From contig NZ_SMSJ01000004.1 in the NCBI RefSeq assembly GCF_004355005.1, forward strand, positions 218,548 to 282,547: DNA of 64,000 bases, in the 5' to 3' direction. Below are positions 33,485 to 42,020 of this stretch, piece after piece (positions within the stretch are counted from its first letter, which is position 1; each line of letters starts with the position of its first letter). Position numbers and translations under genes: made by a program. This DNA is from Dankookia rubra (GTDB lineage: Bacteria; Pseudomonadota; Alphaproteobacteria; Acetobacterales; Acetobacteraceae). Under the pieces are notes generated by a model. The model searched no databases. It saw only the letters and a list, made by a program, of their open reading frames with translations, and was not told where the DNA came from.

Positions 33485-35044
33485 TCAGCCCGGCGCCGCC
33501 GGGTCCAGCTCCGGCCCGGCGAGGAAGGCCGCCGCGCTGTCCCGCAGCGCCTGCCGCTTCGCCGGGTCCATCTTCCGCAGGGTTTGCAGCGGCATCGCCA
33601 GACGCGGGTTGTTGGCGAAGCGGCGCTCGTGCCGGGCGAGGAAGTCCCAGTAGAGCGCGTTGAAGGGGCAGGCCCCGGGCCCGGTCGACTGCTTCACGTC
33701 ATAGGCGCAGCCGCGGCAGTAGTCCGACATGCGGTTGATGTAGGCGCCGCTTGCCGCATAGGGCTTGCTCCCCATGACGCCGCCATCGGCATGGATCGCC
33801 ATGCCGTGGGTGTTCGGCAGCTCCACCCATTCATAGGCATCGGCATAGACCGTCAGGTACCATTCGTTCACCGCGGCCGGATCGAGGCCCGCTAGCAGCG
33901 CGAAATTCCCTGTCACCATCAGCCGCTGGATATGGTGGGCATAGGCCAGGTCGCGGGTCTGCCGCACCGCCTGCGCCACGCAGTTCATCCGCGTCTCGCC
34001 CGACCACCAGGACCAGGGCAGCGGCCGGGTCGCTTCCAAGGCGTTCAGCCCGGCATAGTCGGGCATCTTCAGCCAGTAGACGCCCCGGACGAACTCCCGC
34101 CAGCCGAGGATCTGCCGGATGAACCCCTCCACCGCGTTCAGCGGCGCCCGGCCCTCGCGCCAGGCCGCCTCGGCCGCCTCGCAGCAGGCGCGCGGCGAGA
34201 GCAGCCCGGCATTCAGGCTGGTCGAGAGCAGGGCGTGGAACAGCACCGGCTCGCCCGTCGCCATGGCGTCCTGGTAGTCGCCGAAGCGCGGCAGCCGGGC
34301 CGTGATGAAATCCGCCAGCGCCGCCTCCGCCTCCCGCGCCGTGACCGGCCAGGCGAAGGCCTCGAGCGTGCCGAAATGGCCGGGGAAGCGCGTCTCGACC
34401 AGCGCCATGACCTCCCGCGTGATGGCATCTGGCGGGAAGCGGCGGGGGGCGGGCGGCACCAGGCCGGGCTCGAGCTTCCTCCGGTTCTCGGCGTCGTAGT
34501 TCCAGGCGCCGCCGGCGGGGGCCTCGCCCTCCATCAGCAGGCCGGTGGCGCGGCGCATCTCGCGGTAGAAGAATTCCATCCGCAGCTGCTTCTTGCCTTG
34601 CGCCCAACGGCGGAACCAGCCGAGGTCCGAAAGGAAGCGGTCGTCGTCGCGGATCTCGACCGGCAGGCCTGTCGCCTCCTCCCAGCCGCGCATGTCGGCC
34701 AGCACGCGCCACTCGCCGGGGACGGTGCAGACGATGCCCTCGGGCGCATGACGTGCGACTGCCCGCGCCACCTCCCCGGCCAGCGTCCCGGTATTCTCCG
34801 GGTCGTCGAGCCTGATGTGGTCCACCCGCACGCCGCGCACCGCCAGCGCCCGGGCGAAATGCCGCATCACCGACAGGACCAGCACGATCTTCTGCTTGTG
34901 GTGCCGGACATAGGTGCACTCGCCCATCACCTCGGCCAGCAGCACCACGTCCCGCGCCGGGTCGAGGTCGCGCAGCGAGGCCAGCCCGCGCGAGCACTGG
35001 TCGCCGAGCACGACGCGCAGGACACCATGGCTGGAAGCGGGCAT
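33485..35044 (-). CDS. FeS-containing bacterial cryptochrome / (6-4) photolyase (PhrB-like)
   Basis: This 519-residue protein is of the FeS-BCP/CryPro family, whose Agrobacterium member PhrB repairs (6-4) photoproducts using FAD, a lumazine antenna and a [4Fe-4S] cluster. The four cluster cysteines are C355, C443, C446 and C459, reproducing the spacing of PhrB (350, 438, 441, 454). The N-terminus (LRVVLGDQCSRGLASLRDLDPARDV) and the segments SWWSGETRMNC, NTHGMAIHADGG and YINRMSDYC are characteristic. ATG 35044 overlaps the stop of the DUF6134 gene (TGATG). With the CPD photolyase at 29879 the cell has both types of light repair. Confidence 0.94.
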   Translation of the reverse strand: MPASSHGVLRVVLGDQCSRGLASLRDLDPARDVVLLAEVMGECTYVRHHKQKIVLVLSVMRHFARALAVRGVRVDHIRLDDPENTGTLAGEVARAVARHAPEGIVCTVPGEWRVLADMRGWEEATGLPVEIRDDDRFLSDLGWFRRWAQGKKQLRMEFFYREMRRATGLLMEGEAPAGGAWNYDAENRRKLEPGLVPPAPRRFPPDAITREVMALVETRFPGHFGTLEAFAWPVTAREAEAALADFITARLPRFGDYQDAMATGEPVLFHALLSTSLNAGLLSPRACCEAAEAAWREGRAPLNAVEGFIRQILGWREFVRGVYWLKMPDYAGLNALEATRPLPWSWWSGETRMNCVAQAVRQTRDLAYAHHIQRLMVTGNFALLAGLDPAAVNEWYLTVYADAYEWVELPNTHGMAIHADGGVMGSKPYAASGAYINRMSDYCRGCAYDVKQSTGPGACPFNALYWDFLARHERRFANNPRLAMPLQTLRKMDPAKRQALRDSAAAFLAGPELDPAAPG

Positions 35045-35673
35045 CAGGCGCGCTCGTAGACCACGGTACTGCCGTCCTCGGCCTTGGTCTTCCAGCCGAT
35101 CCAGGTGCCGTCGGCGGCATAGGTCGCCTCCGACTCCTCGTCGCCGCTCGCCCGCCACAGCGTGGCGCCGCCGGGCAGCGCGCTGCGGGTCCAGCGCAGC
35201 GCCTCCGGCTTGCCGGTATCGTTGGCGAAGAGCGGCCGGTCGAGCCGCCGGTTGTCCCACCACGACAGCGGCGCCGCTTCGGCGGCCAGGCGGAAGCGGC
35301 CGGCGCTGCCCTGCACCAGGATGGCGCCCTCGGCCGCCGCCGCCCGCATCTCCGTCACGCTGCCGTTGCGGTCGAGCCGCGAGGTGGCAGCGGCCAGCCG
35401 GTCGCCGGCCCAGGCCTCCTCGAAGCGGTGGGTGAAGCGGAAGACGGTGACGCCCAGCAGCTTCACCGCAATGTCGACCTCGGTGCGCGCGATCAGGCCC
35501 GTCGCGGTCTCGGCGACGATGACGCGATGGGTACCGATGTCGCTCCCCTGCCGCAGCACCCGGAAGCGCAGCTCCGCCGGCAGCGCCACGGCCGGGGGAC
35601 AGGCGAGCGCCATCGGCCCGGCGAGCAGAACGCGGCGGGAAAGCCCTTCCGGGGCTGGGCGGGAGAAGGGCAT
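35044..35673 (-). CDS. DUF6134 family secreted protein
   Basis: This 209-residue protein starts at ATG 35673. A leader with RR and a hydrophobic core (SRRVLLAGPMALACPPAVA) indicates export. The mature part is beta-rich with the pattern RFRVLRQGSDIGTHRV, TRFEEAWAGDRL-like and WDNRRLDRPLFANDTGK, typical of DUF6134, a family with no known function. It overlaps the start of the FeS photolyase gene by one base, a link also suggestive of co-expression under light stress. It is divergent from sixA. Confidence 0.84.
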   Translation of the reverse strand: MPFSRPAPEGLSRRVLLAGPMALACPPAVALPAELRFRVLRQGSDIGTHRVIVAETATGLIARTEVDIAVKLLGVTVFRFTHRFEEAWAGDRLAAATSRLDRNGSVTEMRAAAAEGAILVQGSAGRFRLAAEAAPLSWWDNRRLDRPLFANDTGKPEALRWTRSALPGGATLWRASGDEESEATYAADGTWIGWKTKAEDGSTVVYERA

Positions 35674-35794
35674 GCGGCGGCGGCACTCCGGTGGCGAGGG
35701 GCCGAAGATAGGCCGTGCCTCCGGAACAGGAAGGGGCGCCGGCAGCGGCAGGGCCGGCGATGGGGGCAGGACAAGCCCGGCCGGCCGTGCCAAC

Positions 35795-36364
35795 ATGGCG
35801 CCGATGCGACAGCTCCTGCTGCTGCGGCACGCGAAGTCCTCCTGGGACGATCCGGCCCTTTCCGACCACGCCCGGCCGCTCAATGCGCGCGGCCGCCGGG
35901 CCGCTGCCGCCATCGCCCAGGCAATGCGGGAGCTCGGGCTGGCCCCCGACATCGTGCTGGTCTCCTCCGCCCGGCGCACCTTGCAGACCCTCGAATCGCT
36001 TACCCCCTTCGACGACCCGGCGCTGGTCGAGCCGATGGACGCGCTCTACCTGGCGCCCTGGCGTGGCATACTGGCGGCGATCCAGGAGGTGCCGGAGACC
36101 GCCCGCAGCCTGCTGGTGATCGGCCACAACCCGGGGCTGCACGAACTCGCCATGGCGCTGGCCGGGATCGACGAAGGGCTCGCTGCCATGGGCCGTGGCG
36201 GCCTCACGGCACGCCGGCTGTCGGAGGGCTACCCGACCGGCGCCCTGGTCGAGTTCAGCATCGCCAGCCCCTGGCACCTGCTTGAGCCGGGGGGTGGGCG
36301 ACTGATACGATTCATCCAGCCCCGCGACCTGCTGGCGGCGGATACCACGGAGACGATCGGCTGA
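35795..36364 (+). CDS. SixA-like histidine phosphatase
   Basis: This is a 189-residue phosphohistidine phosphatase-like protein (186 if ATG 35804 is used). The catalytic RHG-type motif is LLRHAKSSWDD, and the second histidine is in VIGHNPGLHELA. LVSSARRTLQTLE contributes the conserved arginine. SixA proteins dephosphorylate histidines in phosphorelays; no HPt protein is nearby. The CHAD gene begins 20 bases downstream, so both are likely on one transcript. Confidence 0.88.
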   Translation: MAPMRQLLLLRHAKSSWDDPALSDHARPLNARGRRAAAAIAQAMRELGLAPDIVLVSSARRTLQTLESLTPFDDPALVEPMDALYLAPWRGILAAIQEVPETARSLLVIGHNPGLHELAMALAGIDEGLAAMGRGGLTARRLSEGYPTGALVEFSIASPWHLLEPGGGRLIRFIQPRDLLAADTTETIG

Positions 36365-36384
36365 TCAGCCTCGACAGCGCCGGG

Positions 36385-37905
36385 GTGGAGACCCCGCCCG
36401 GGCCGGATGCCGACGCCGGGACGGCTGGGCTGCGTCTGGCGCTGGAATTCGCGCTCGACCCTGCGGCGGCCGGGCGACTGTCCCGCCACCCCGTCGTCGC
36501 CGGCGCCCGCGGCGGCCGCACGCGCGGCACGGCGGAGGAGCTGATCTGGCTGGACAGCGCCGATGGCAGCCTGGCCGGTCGCGGTCTGGCGCTCGAGCAA
36601 TCGCAGCGCGGGCTGCGGCGGATGCTGCGGATCGTGCCGGAGCCGGCCCAGCCCTGGCTCCCCGGCAGCCCGGAGGAGATGGTGAAGGCGCCGGAGAAGC
36701 TGCCGGACCAGGCGGAGGGGCCGATGGTGCCGATCGCCGCCTTCAGCGGCCGGCGCAGCCTGATGCCCCTGGCGACGCCTGAAGGCCCGGTCCAGGCGGT
36801 GCTGCTGACCGGCAAGCTGCGCGCCGTGGCGGATGAGGCACCGGCCGCCCGGCTGCTGCTGGAAGGCGCGCCGGAGGCGGTGCTCGGCCTCGCCACCCGG
36901 CTGGCCGAGGACCTGCCGCTGCTGCCGCCGCGGGCCGCTCTGGCCGAGGAGGGCCGCGCCCTGGCCCGCGGCGAGGCGCCGCGCGCCCGCCGCCGCGGCC
37001 CGCCCGACCTCGCGGATGCCGCCACGGTCGAGGAGGCGCTGCTCGGCGCCATCGGCCACCTGCTGGAGGTGATGCTGCACCAAGCCCCCGCCTGCCGCCC
37101 GGGAAGCGGGCCGGGCTGGGGCCCGGAAGGCGTGCACCAGATGCGGGTCGGGTTGCGCCGGCTGCGCTCGGTCCTGAAGGTCTTCCGCCCTGCGGCCGGC
37201 TGCCCGGCGTTGCAGGAATTCGATGCGGGGCTGAAGGCACTGGCCGACCGGCTCGGCCCGGCGCGCGACTGGGACGTCTTCCTCGGCGGACTCGGCGCCA
37301 AGGTGGCCGAGGCACTGCCGGGCGACAAGCGGATCGCCGCCCTGCTGAAGGCGGCCGAGGCGAAGCGCCAGGCCGCCTACGCGGCGCTGCGGGCGGAGCT
37401 GGACGGCTCCGGCTTCCGCCGCCTGGTGCTGGCCGGCCTCGGCCTGCTGCTGCAGCGGCCCTGGCGGCAGGAGGCCGAGGCTGACCGGCTTGCCCGGCTG
37501 GAGGAAAGCCTGCCGGACTTCGCCGCCGCGCTGCTCGACAAGCGCTGGCACAAGCTGTGTTCCGAAGGCGAGGATATCGAGGCACATTCGGCCGAGGCGC
37601 TGCACGAGGTGCGGCTGGAGGCCAAGCGGCTGCGCTACGCGACGGAGCTCTTCGCCCCGCTCTGGCCGGGCAAGGCGACCAGGCGGTTCCAGAAACGGCT
37701 CTCGGCGTTGCAGGAGGAACTCGGCATCGCCAACGACACCGCGGTGGCGCGCAGCCTGGTCGCCTCGCTCGGCGGCGGCGTGCCGGCCTGGGCAATCGGC
37801 GCGGTGGAGGGCTTCGCCACCGCCCGGGTGGCCGATGCGCGCGACCGGGCGATCGGGGCCTGGGACGATCTGATGCTTGCAGAACCTTCCTGGACCAAGC
37901 TCTGA
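36385..37905 (+). CDS. CHAD domain protein with degenerate CYTH-like N-terminus
   Basis: This is a 506-residue protein with GTG 36385 as the probable start. The C-terminal half (from about residue 215) is a CHAD domain: VHQMRVGLRRLRSVLKVFRP, LADRLGPARDWDVF, HEVRLEAKRLRYATELF and LQEELGIANDTAVA carry the conserved histidines and basic residues that bind polyphosphate. The N-terminal 200 residues have the layout of a CYTH triphosphate tunnel domain, but the usual ExExK signature is replaced by LALEFAL, so catalysis is doubtful. It is probably a polyphosphate-binding protein cotranscribed with sixA. Confidence 0.87.
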   Translation: METPPGPDADAGTAGLRLALEFALDPAAAGRLSRHPVVAGARGGRTRGTAEELIWLDSADGSLAGRGLALEQSQRGLRRMLRIVPEPAQPWLPGSPEEMVKAPEKLPDQAEGPMVPIAAFSGRRSLMPLATPEGPVQAVLLTGKLRAVADEAPAARLLLEGAPEAVLGLATRLAEDLPLLPPRAALAEEGRALARGEAPRARRRGPPDLADAATVEEALLGAIGHLLEVMLHQAPACRPGSGPGWGPEGVHQMRVGLRRLRSVLKVFRPAAGCPALQEFDAGLKALADRLGPARDWDVFLGGLGAKVAEALPGDKRIAALLKAAEAKRQAAYAALRAELDGSGFRRLVLAGLGLLLQRPWRQEAEADRLARLEESLPDFAAALLDKRWHKLCSEGEDIEAHSAEALHEVRLEAKRLRYATELFAPLWPGKATRRFQKRLSALQEELGIANDTAVARSLVASLGGGVPAWAIGAVEGFATARVADARDRAIGAWDDLMLAEPSWTKL

Positions 37906-37993
37906 ACCATCCCTGAACCGCGCTCCGAAGTTCGGTCGCGATGACGCGAGCCAAGGCTTGCGGAGTCCGTGTCGGACACGATACGTCTCCGGC

Positions 37994-38557
37994 ATGCGCA
38001 TCCGCCGCATCTTCCGCCGCAGCCCCGCCGCCCGCCTGCGGACGCCGATGGCCATCGCAACCATGATCGGGCTTTCCGGCCTGCTGCTCTCGGCGGCGGT
38101 GCCGCGCGACCTGCTCGGCTCCGCCCCGCCGCAGCCTATGCTGGTCGCCGCCGCGGGCGAGATCCGCGTCCTGGACGGCGCGACGCTGCGGCTCGGCGAC
38201 CAGGTGCTGCAGTTGCAGGCGGTGCAGGTGCCGGCCCGCGGCCAGGCGAGCTGCCGCGACGCGGCGGGCCGGACTATGGACTGCGGCGCTGCTTCGGCCG
38301 AGGCCCTGGCCGGGCTTGTCGCCGGGCGCGACCTCGCCTGCCGGATCGGCGGCGTGGACCGGCACGGTCGGGTGCTCGGCACCTGCGAGGCGGGCGGGGT
38401 CGAGCTGGGGGCCGCGCTGGTCGCCGCTGGCTGGGCGCTGGCGGCCGACAGCGCGACGCCTGGCCTGGCCACCAGCGAGGCGATCGCCCGACAGGGCGGC
38501 CGCGGGCTGTGGTCGGCGGCGCGGCCGGCCGCCGCTGCCTGGCGACGCGGCTCCTGA
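37994..38557 (+). CDS. Thermonuclease-family protein, catalytic residues apparently lost
   Basis: This 187-residue exported protein has a signal anchor (residues about 17-38). The fold pattern of staphylococcal nuclease is recognisable (EIRVLDGATLRLGDQVLQLQ, SAEALAGLVAGRDLAC, DRHGRVLGTCE, LGAALVAAGWAL). The catalytic DGDT is DGAT, and the arginine/glutamate pair of the GIDAPE segment is absent. It is therefore probably a non-catalytic relative, or a nuclease using other residues. It is preceded by sixA-CHAD and followed by gltA, both on the same strand. Confidence 0.8.
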   Translation: MRIRRIFRRSPAARLRTPMAIATMIGLSGLLLSAAVPRDLLGSAPPQPMLVAAAGEIRVLDGATLRLGDQVLQLQAVQVPARGQASCRDAAGRTMDCGAASAEALAGLVAGRDLACRIGGVDRHGRVLGTCEAGGVELGAALVAAGWALAADSATPGLATSEAIARQGGRGLWSAARPAAAAWRRGS

Positions 38558-38600
38558 ACCGGCGGGGCCGTGCGGCGTTCCCGCTTCGTGCCAAGACGCG

Positions 38601-38630
38601 TTGCCAATCTATGGCCCGCGCCGATATCTT
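38601..38630 (+). promoter_or_regulatory. Candidate gltA promoter
   Basis: TTGCCA (38601-38606) and TATCTT (38625-38630) are separated by 18 bases and lie 61-90 bases upstream of the gltA ATG. This is a reasonable sigma-70-like pair in otherwise GC-rich DNA, with no further support. Confidence 0.35.
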
Positions 38631-38690
38631 GCACCGCACCACGCAGCGGCCCCGTCGTGAGGCGCTGCATTCCTCGAGGACGCATACGCC

Positions 38691-40010
38691 ATGAGCAGCT
38701 CGGCAACCGGAGCGGCCAAGCCGACCATCACCGTCACGCTGGATGGGTCGAACCGCAGCACGAGCCTGCCGGTGCTGTCCGGCACCATCGGCCCGGACGT
38801 GGTCGATATCCGCAAGCTTTACGGTGACCTCGGCGTCTTCACCTTCGACCCAGGCTACGGCGCGACCGCGAGCTGCGACAGCAAGATCACCTATATCGAC
38901 GGTGACCAAGGTGTCCTGCTCTATCGCGGCTACCCGATCGAGCAACTGGCCGAGCAGTCCGACTTCATCGAGGTCTCCTACCTGCTGCTCTACGGCAACC
39001 TGCCGTCCCCGGCCCAGCTGGAGGAATTCCGCAAGGGCGTCACCTACCACACCATGGTGCACGAGCAGCTGAGGCGGTTCTTCGACGGCTTCCGTCGCGA
39101 TGCCCACCCGATGGCGGTGATCTGCGGCGTGGTCGGCGCGCTGGCCGCCTTCTACCACGACAACCTCGACATCAACGACCCGAAGGCGCGGGAGATCGCC
39201 TGCTTCCGGCTGATCGCCAAGATCCCGACCATCGCGGCCTGGGCCTACAAGTACTCGATCGGCCAGCCCTTCATGTATCCGCGCAACGACCTGAGCTATG
39301 CGGAGAACTTCCTCTACATGCTCAACGCCGTGCCGGCGGAGCCCTGGAAGCCGAATCCGATCCTGTCGCGTGCCATGGACCGCATCCTGATCCTGCACGC
39401 GGACCACGAGCAGAACGCCTCGACCTCCACGGTCCGGCTGGCCGGCTCGACCGGCGCCAATCCCTTCGCCTGCATCGCCGCCGGCATCGCCGCGCTTTGG
39501 GGTCCGGCGCATGGCGGTGCCAACGAGGCCGTGCTGAAGATGCTGGGCGAGATCGGCACGCCGGAGAACATCCCGCAGTTCATCTCCGAGGTGAAGGACA
39601 AGAACTCCCACACCAAGCTCATGGGCTTCGGCCACCGGGTCTACAAGAACTTCGACCCGCGCGCCAAGATCATGAAGGAGACCTGCCACGAGGTGCTGGC
39701 CGAACTCGGCATCAAGGACGAGCCGCTGCTCGACATGGCGATGGAGATGGAGCGGATCGCGCTGTCCGACGACTATTTCATCCAGCGCAAGCTGTACCCG
39801 AACGTCGATTTCTACTCGGGCATCATCCTCAAGGCGATGGGCATCCCGACCAGCATGTTCACCGTGCTCTTTGCGGTCGCCCGCACTGTCGGCTGGGTGA
39901 GCCAATGGAAGGAAATGATCGAGGACCCCTCGCAGCGTATCGGCCGGCCGCGGCAGATCTACACCGGCTCGGTCCAGCGCGACTACGTGCCGGTCACCCG
40001 CCGCGGCTGA
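38691..40010 (+). CDS. gltA: Citrate synthase (type II)
   Basis: This 439-residue hexameric-type citrate synthase condenses oxaloacetate and acetyl-CoA. The catalytic residues are H274 (GPAHGGANE), H315 (GFGHRVYKN) and D373 (NVDFYSG). The N-terminal beta-domain ([20 protein letters not shown]) is the type II extension. ATG 38691 and a strong terminator at 40036 delimit a single-gene unit. Confidence 0.98.
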   Translation: MSSSATGAAKPTITVTLDGSNRSTSLPVLSGTIGPDVVDIRKLYGDLGVFTFDPGYGATASCDSKITYIDGDQGVLLYRGYPIEQLAEQSDFIEVSYLLLYGNLPSPAQLEEFRKGVTYHTMVHEQLRRFFDGFRRDAHPMAVICGVVGALAAFYHDNLDINDPKAREIACFRLIAKIPTIAAWAYKYSIGQPFMYPRNDLSYAENFLYMLNAVPAEPWKPNPILSRAMDRILILHADHEQNASTSTVRLAGSTGANPFACIAAGIAALWGPAHGGANEAVLKMLGEIGTPENIPQFISEVKDKNSHTKLMGFGHRVYKNFDPRAKIMKETCHEVLAELGIKDEPLLDMAMEMERIALSDDYFIQRKLYPNVDFYSGIILKAMGIPTSMFTVLFAVARTVGWVSQWKEMIEDPSQRIGRPRQIYTGSVQRDYVPVTRRG

Positions 40011-40035
40011 ACCGGCCGCCGGCTTTCGCCGACCG

Positions 40036-40063
40036 ACCCGCCGGAGCGATCCGGCGGGTTTTT
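40036..40063 (+). terminator. Rho-independent terminator of gltA
   Basis: A perfect 9-bp stem, ACCCGCCGG (40036-40044) with CCGGCGGGT (40051-40059), has loop AGCGAT and is followed directly by TTTTC. It is the clearest intrinsic terminator in the window and starts 25 bases after the gltA stop. Confidence 0.93.
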
Positions 40064-40084
40064 CATGCTCGACTTAAGAAAACT

Positions 40085-40105
40085 TATAATATTGTTCGAA
40101 ACAAT
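40085..40105 (+). promoter_or_regulatory. TATAAT box with adjoining 15-bp palindrome in an AT-rich island
   Basis: TATAAT at 40085-40090 is followed immediately by the 6-3-6 inverted repeat ATTGTT-CGA-AACAAT (40091-40105), which would lie over the transcription start. The surrounding 40064-40235 is by far the most AT-rich stretch of the window. A repressor-type operator for the gene at 40240 is the simplest reading; no matching regulator is known. Confidence 0.5.
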
Positions 40106-40239
40106 GAGTATGGCTCGCGCCGGAGTGATTGCAAATTTTCTGCACGACTACACGCCTAGCGTGAATAAGGCTTGATTACACTCGTTCGTGACCTCAGCAT
40201 TACGCTTGTTGATATATAGAACCTCCAGGAATGCTCCAC

Positions 40240-40890
40240 ATGAGCGAGGCTTTGGCCGCGGCCTGTCACGTGGCTCTCGACCGTAAGGTCCGGAGCCAAT
40301 TGCGGAAATGGCCCCAGCGCCCACCCGGCGTCGTTCCCAGCACCAAGCAGCCGGGCACCTGGCTGCGGGGTCGCCCCGGTGACGCCGATGGTCCCGCCCA
40401 CCCCTTTCTGAAGCTGCCGGGCTCCGACCGCCTGCGTACCCTGCCGGACGGCATGTGGCTGCATTTCAGCCCCTCGGCGGTCGACCCCTATGTCGACATC
40501 CTTTGCATCGAGGCCTGTTCCTCGCTGCAGAACCTGCTCGACAAGCGCTCCCGCTTCGCGCCCTCGACCTCCTCGCTGCTGGCGGTCTGCCCGGTGCCCT
40601 GGCTGCTGGCGCCGGTGCAGCCGAACGATCCGACGCCGCGCTGGCGCCTGGTGCTGATGCTGAAGGAGGAACCGGTGCAGCCGCTGACCCTGCCAGTGCG
40701 CGACATTCGCGTCGTCTTCGGCCTGAAGAGCCGCCATTACGAAGGCTTCGCCCGCAGCCAGGTGGCGCATCCGCACGAATTCTTCTGCCCGATGGAAGCC
40801 CTGACCGCCGAGCGCGGGCATGAGGACCCGGAGATGCGGGCGATGATGTCGCGTGCGACGGCCAGCGCCAACTTCATGCGGCTGCCCTGA
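40240..40890 (+). CDS. Uncharacterised protein with long AT-rich leader
   Basis: I do not recognise this 216-residue protein. ATG 40240 has AGGA nine bases upstream; ATG 40231 is too close to it. The chain has no signal peptide or membrane helix, contains several basic and proline-rich segments (RKWPQRPPGVVPSTKQPGTW) and a conserved-looking middle (DGMWLHFSPSAVDPYVDI, PRWRLVLMLKEEPVQPL). Codon use looks native although its 170-base leader is strikingly AT-rich. It is isolated by the gltA terminator upstream; the racemase gene follows after 35 bases. Confidence 0.75.
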   Translation: MSEALAAACHVALDRKVRSQLRKWPQRPPGVVPSTKQPGTWLRGRPGDADGPAHPFLKLPGSDRLRTLPDGMWLHFSPSAVDPYVDILCIEACSSLQNLLDKRSRFAPSTSSLLAVCPVPWLLAPVQPNDPTPRWRLVLMLKEEPVQPLTLPVRDIRVVFGLKSRHYEGFARSQVAHPHEFFCPMEALTAERGHEDPEMRAMMSRATASANFMRLP

Positions 40891-40925
40891 TCGGGCAGAC
40901 TGCGCCCGGGCAGACAGGGGGTGCT

Positions 40926-41627
40926 GTGGTGGTCGAAAAGTTGCTGGGCGTGCTAGGCGGCATGGGGCCGCTGGCCAGCGCGCAATTCATGGTGCGGCTG
41001 ACCCTGCTGACCCCGGCAGAGCAGGACCAGGAGCACATCCCCACCGTGCTCTGGTCGGACCCGCGGGTGCCGCCCCGCACCGCGGCCCGGCTGGCCGGCG
41101 GGGCGGACCCGCTGCCAGCCATGCTGCGCGGCATCCGCGGGCTGGAAGCCGCCGGCTGCGGTGCCATCGCCATCCCCTGCAACACCGCCCATGGCTGGTA
41201 TGGGTCGATGCGGGACGCGACCTCGTTGCCGATCCTGCACATCGTCGATGCCGCCGCTGCCGACCTGGCCCGGCAGGGCGTGGCGCCCGGCCGGATCGGG
41301 CTGATGGGCACCGCGGCGACGCTGGCGATGCGCCTCTACCAAAACAAGCTGGAAGGCGCCGGCTGGGACTGCCTGGTGCCGGATGAGGCGGAGATGCGGC
41401 GGCTGGTCACGCCGGCGATCGACCTGGTCAAGGCCAACCGGGTGGCGGAGGCCTATCCGCCGCTGGCCGAGGTCGCGCGGGGCTTGGCAGCGCGCGGCGC
41501 CCGGGCGGTGGTGCTCGGCTGCACCGAGATCCCGCTCGGCCTCGCCGCCGGGCCGGCCCTGCCCTTCCCGATCATCGACACGATTGACGCCCTCGCGCGG
41601 ACCTCGATCGCCTGGGCGCTCGATTAG
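40926..41627 (+). CDS. Aspartate/glutamate racemase family protein
   Basis: This 233-residue Asp/Glu/hydantoin racemase superfamily protein starts at GTG 40926 (or the next GTG) behind AGGGGG. The two catalytic cysteines are C85 in IPCNTAHGW and C199 in LGCTEIPLG, and the phosphate/carboxylate loop is GVLGGMGPLAS. The GGMGP start and IIDTIDALAR end fit the aspartate-racemase branch. It would interconvert D- and L-aspartate (or a related acid) without cofactor. The stop is one base from the convergent 82-residue gene. Confidence 0.92.
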   Translation: MVVEKLLGVLGGMGPLASAQFMVRLTLLTPAEQDQEHIPTVLWSDPRVPPRTAARLAGGADPLPAMLRGIRGLEAAGCGAIAIPCNTAHGWYGSMRDATSLPILHIVDAAAADLARQGVAPGRIGLMGTAATLAMRLYQNKLEGAGWDCLVPDEAEMRRLVTPAIDLVKANRVAEAYPPLAEVARGLAARGARAVVLGCTEIPLGLAAGPALPFPIIDTIDALARTSIAWALD

Positions 41628-41628
41628 C

Positions 41629-41877
41629 TCAGTCGCACTCGCAGCCCGGCGTCGGACCGGATTCGCCGCGGACCACGTGGTGGTCGATCCATTCGGCGAC
41701 CAGGCGGCGGGCTTCCTGCACCGAGGCTTCCGGGTGGTGGACCCGGTAGAGCGTGGTGCAGGCGCGGAAGGCGGAGAGGTCGTTGGTCCCCGTCACCCGC
41801 AGCTCGCGGTACGCCGTCACCACCGCGCGCTCGCAGCGGCGGACGATGGTGCTGACGGGGATGATGGCCTGACCCAT
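41629..41877 (-). CDS. Uncharacterised 82-residue protein under a Fur-type operator
   Basis: I do not recognise this protein. ATG 41877 has GGAGG eight bases upstream, so it is very probably translated. The chain is soluble and helical with three cysteines in its body and end (RRCERA, RACTTL) and a C-terminal PGCECD that could bind metal. A Fur-type 19-mer lies 26-44 bases upstream, making it an iron-responsive gene by inference. Nothing similar is duplicated in the window. Confidence 0.75.
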   Translation of the reverse strand: MGQAIIPVSTIVRRCERAVVTAYRELRVTGTNDLSAFRACTTLYRVHHPEASVQEARRLVAEWIDHHVVRGESGPTPGCECD

Positions 41878-41902
41878 TCCTGTACCCTCCGGCTGCGAGC
41901 CA

Positions 41903-41921
41903 GTTGAGAATCACTCGCAAC
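41903..41921. promoter_or_regulatory. Fur-type iron operator upstream of the 82-residue gene
   Basis: GTTGAGAATCACTCGCAAC fits the consensus of the other four sites, with the TGAGAATCA and TCGCAA blocks intact. It is placed about 26 bases before the start codon of the minus-strand gene. Confidence 0.65.
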
Positions 41922-42020
41922 CACGAGCAACTCTAGCGACACCCGCCGGCCGGTTCAAGGGCTGCGGGCGCGGGGCGGCTCCGCGACAGGAATACCGCTG
42001 GCGTGTCCCCTCCCCTGCCG

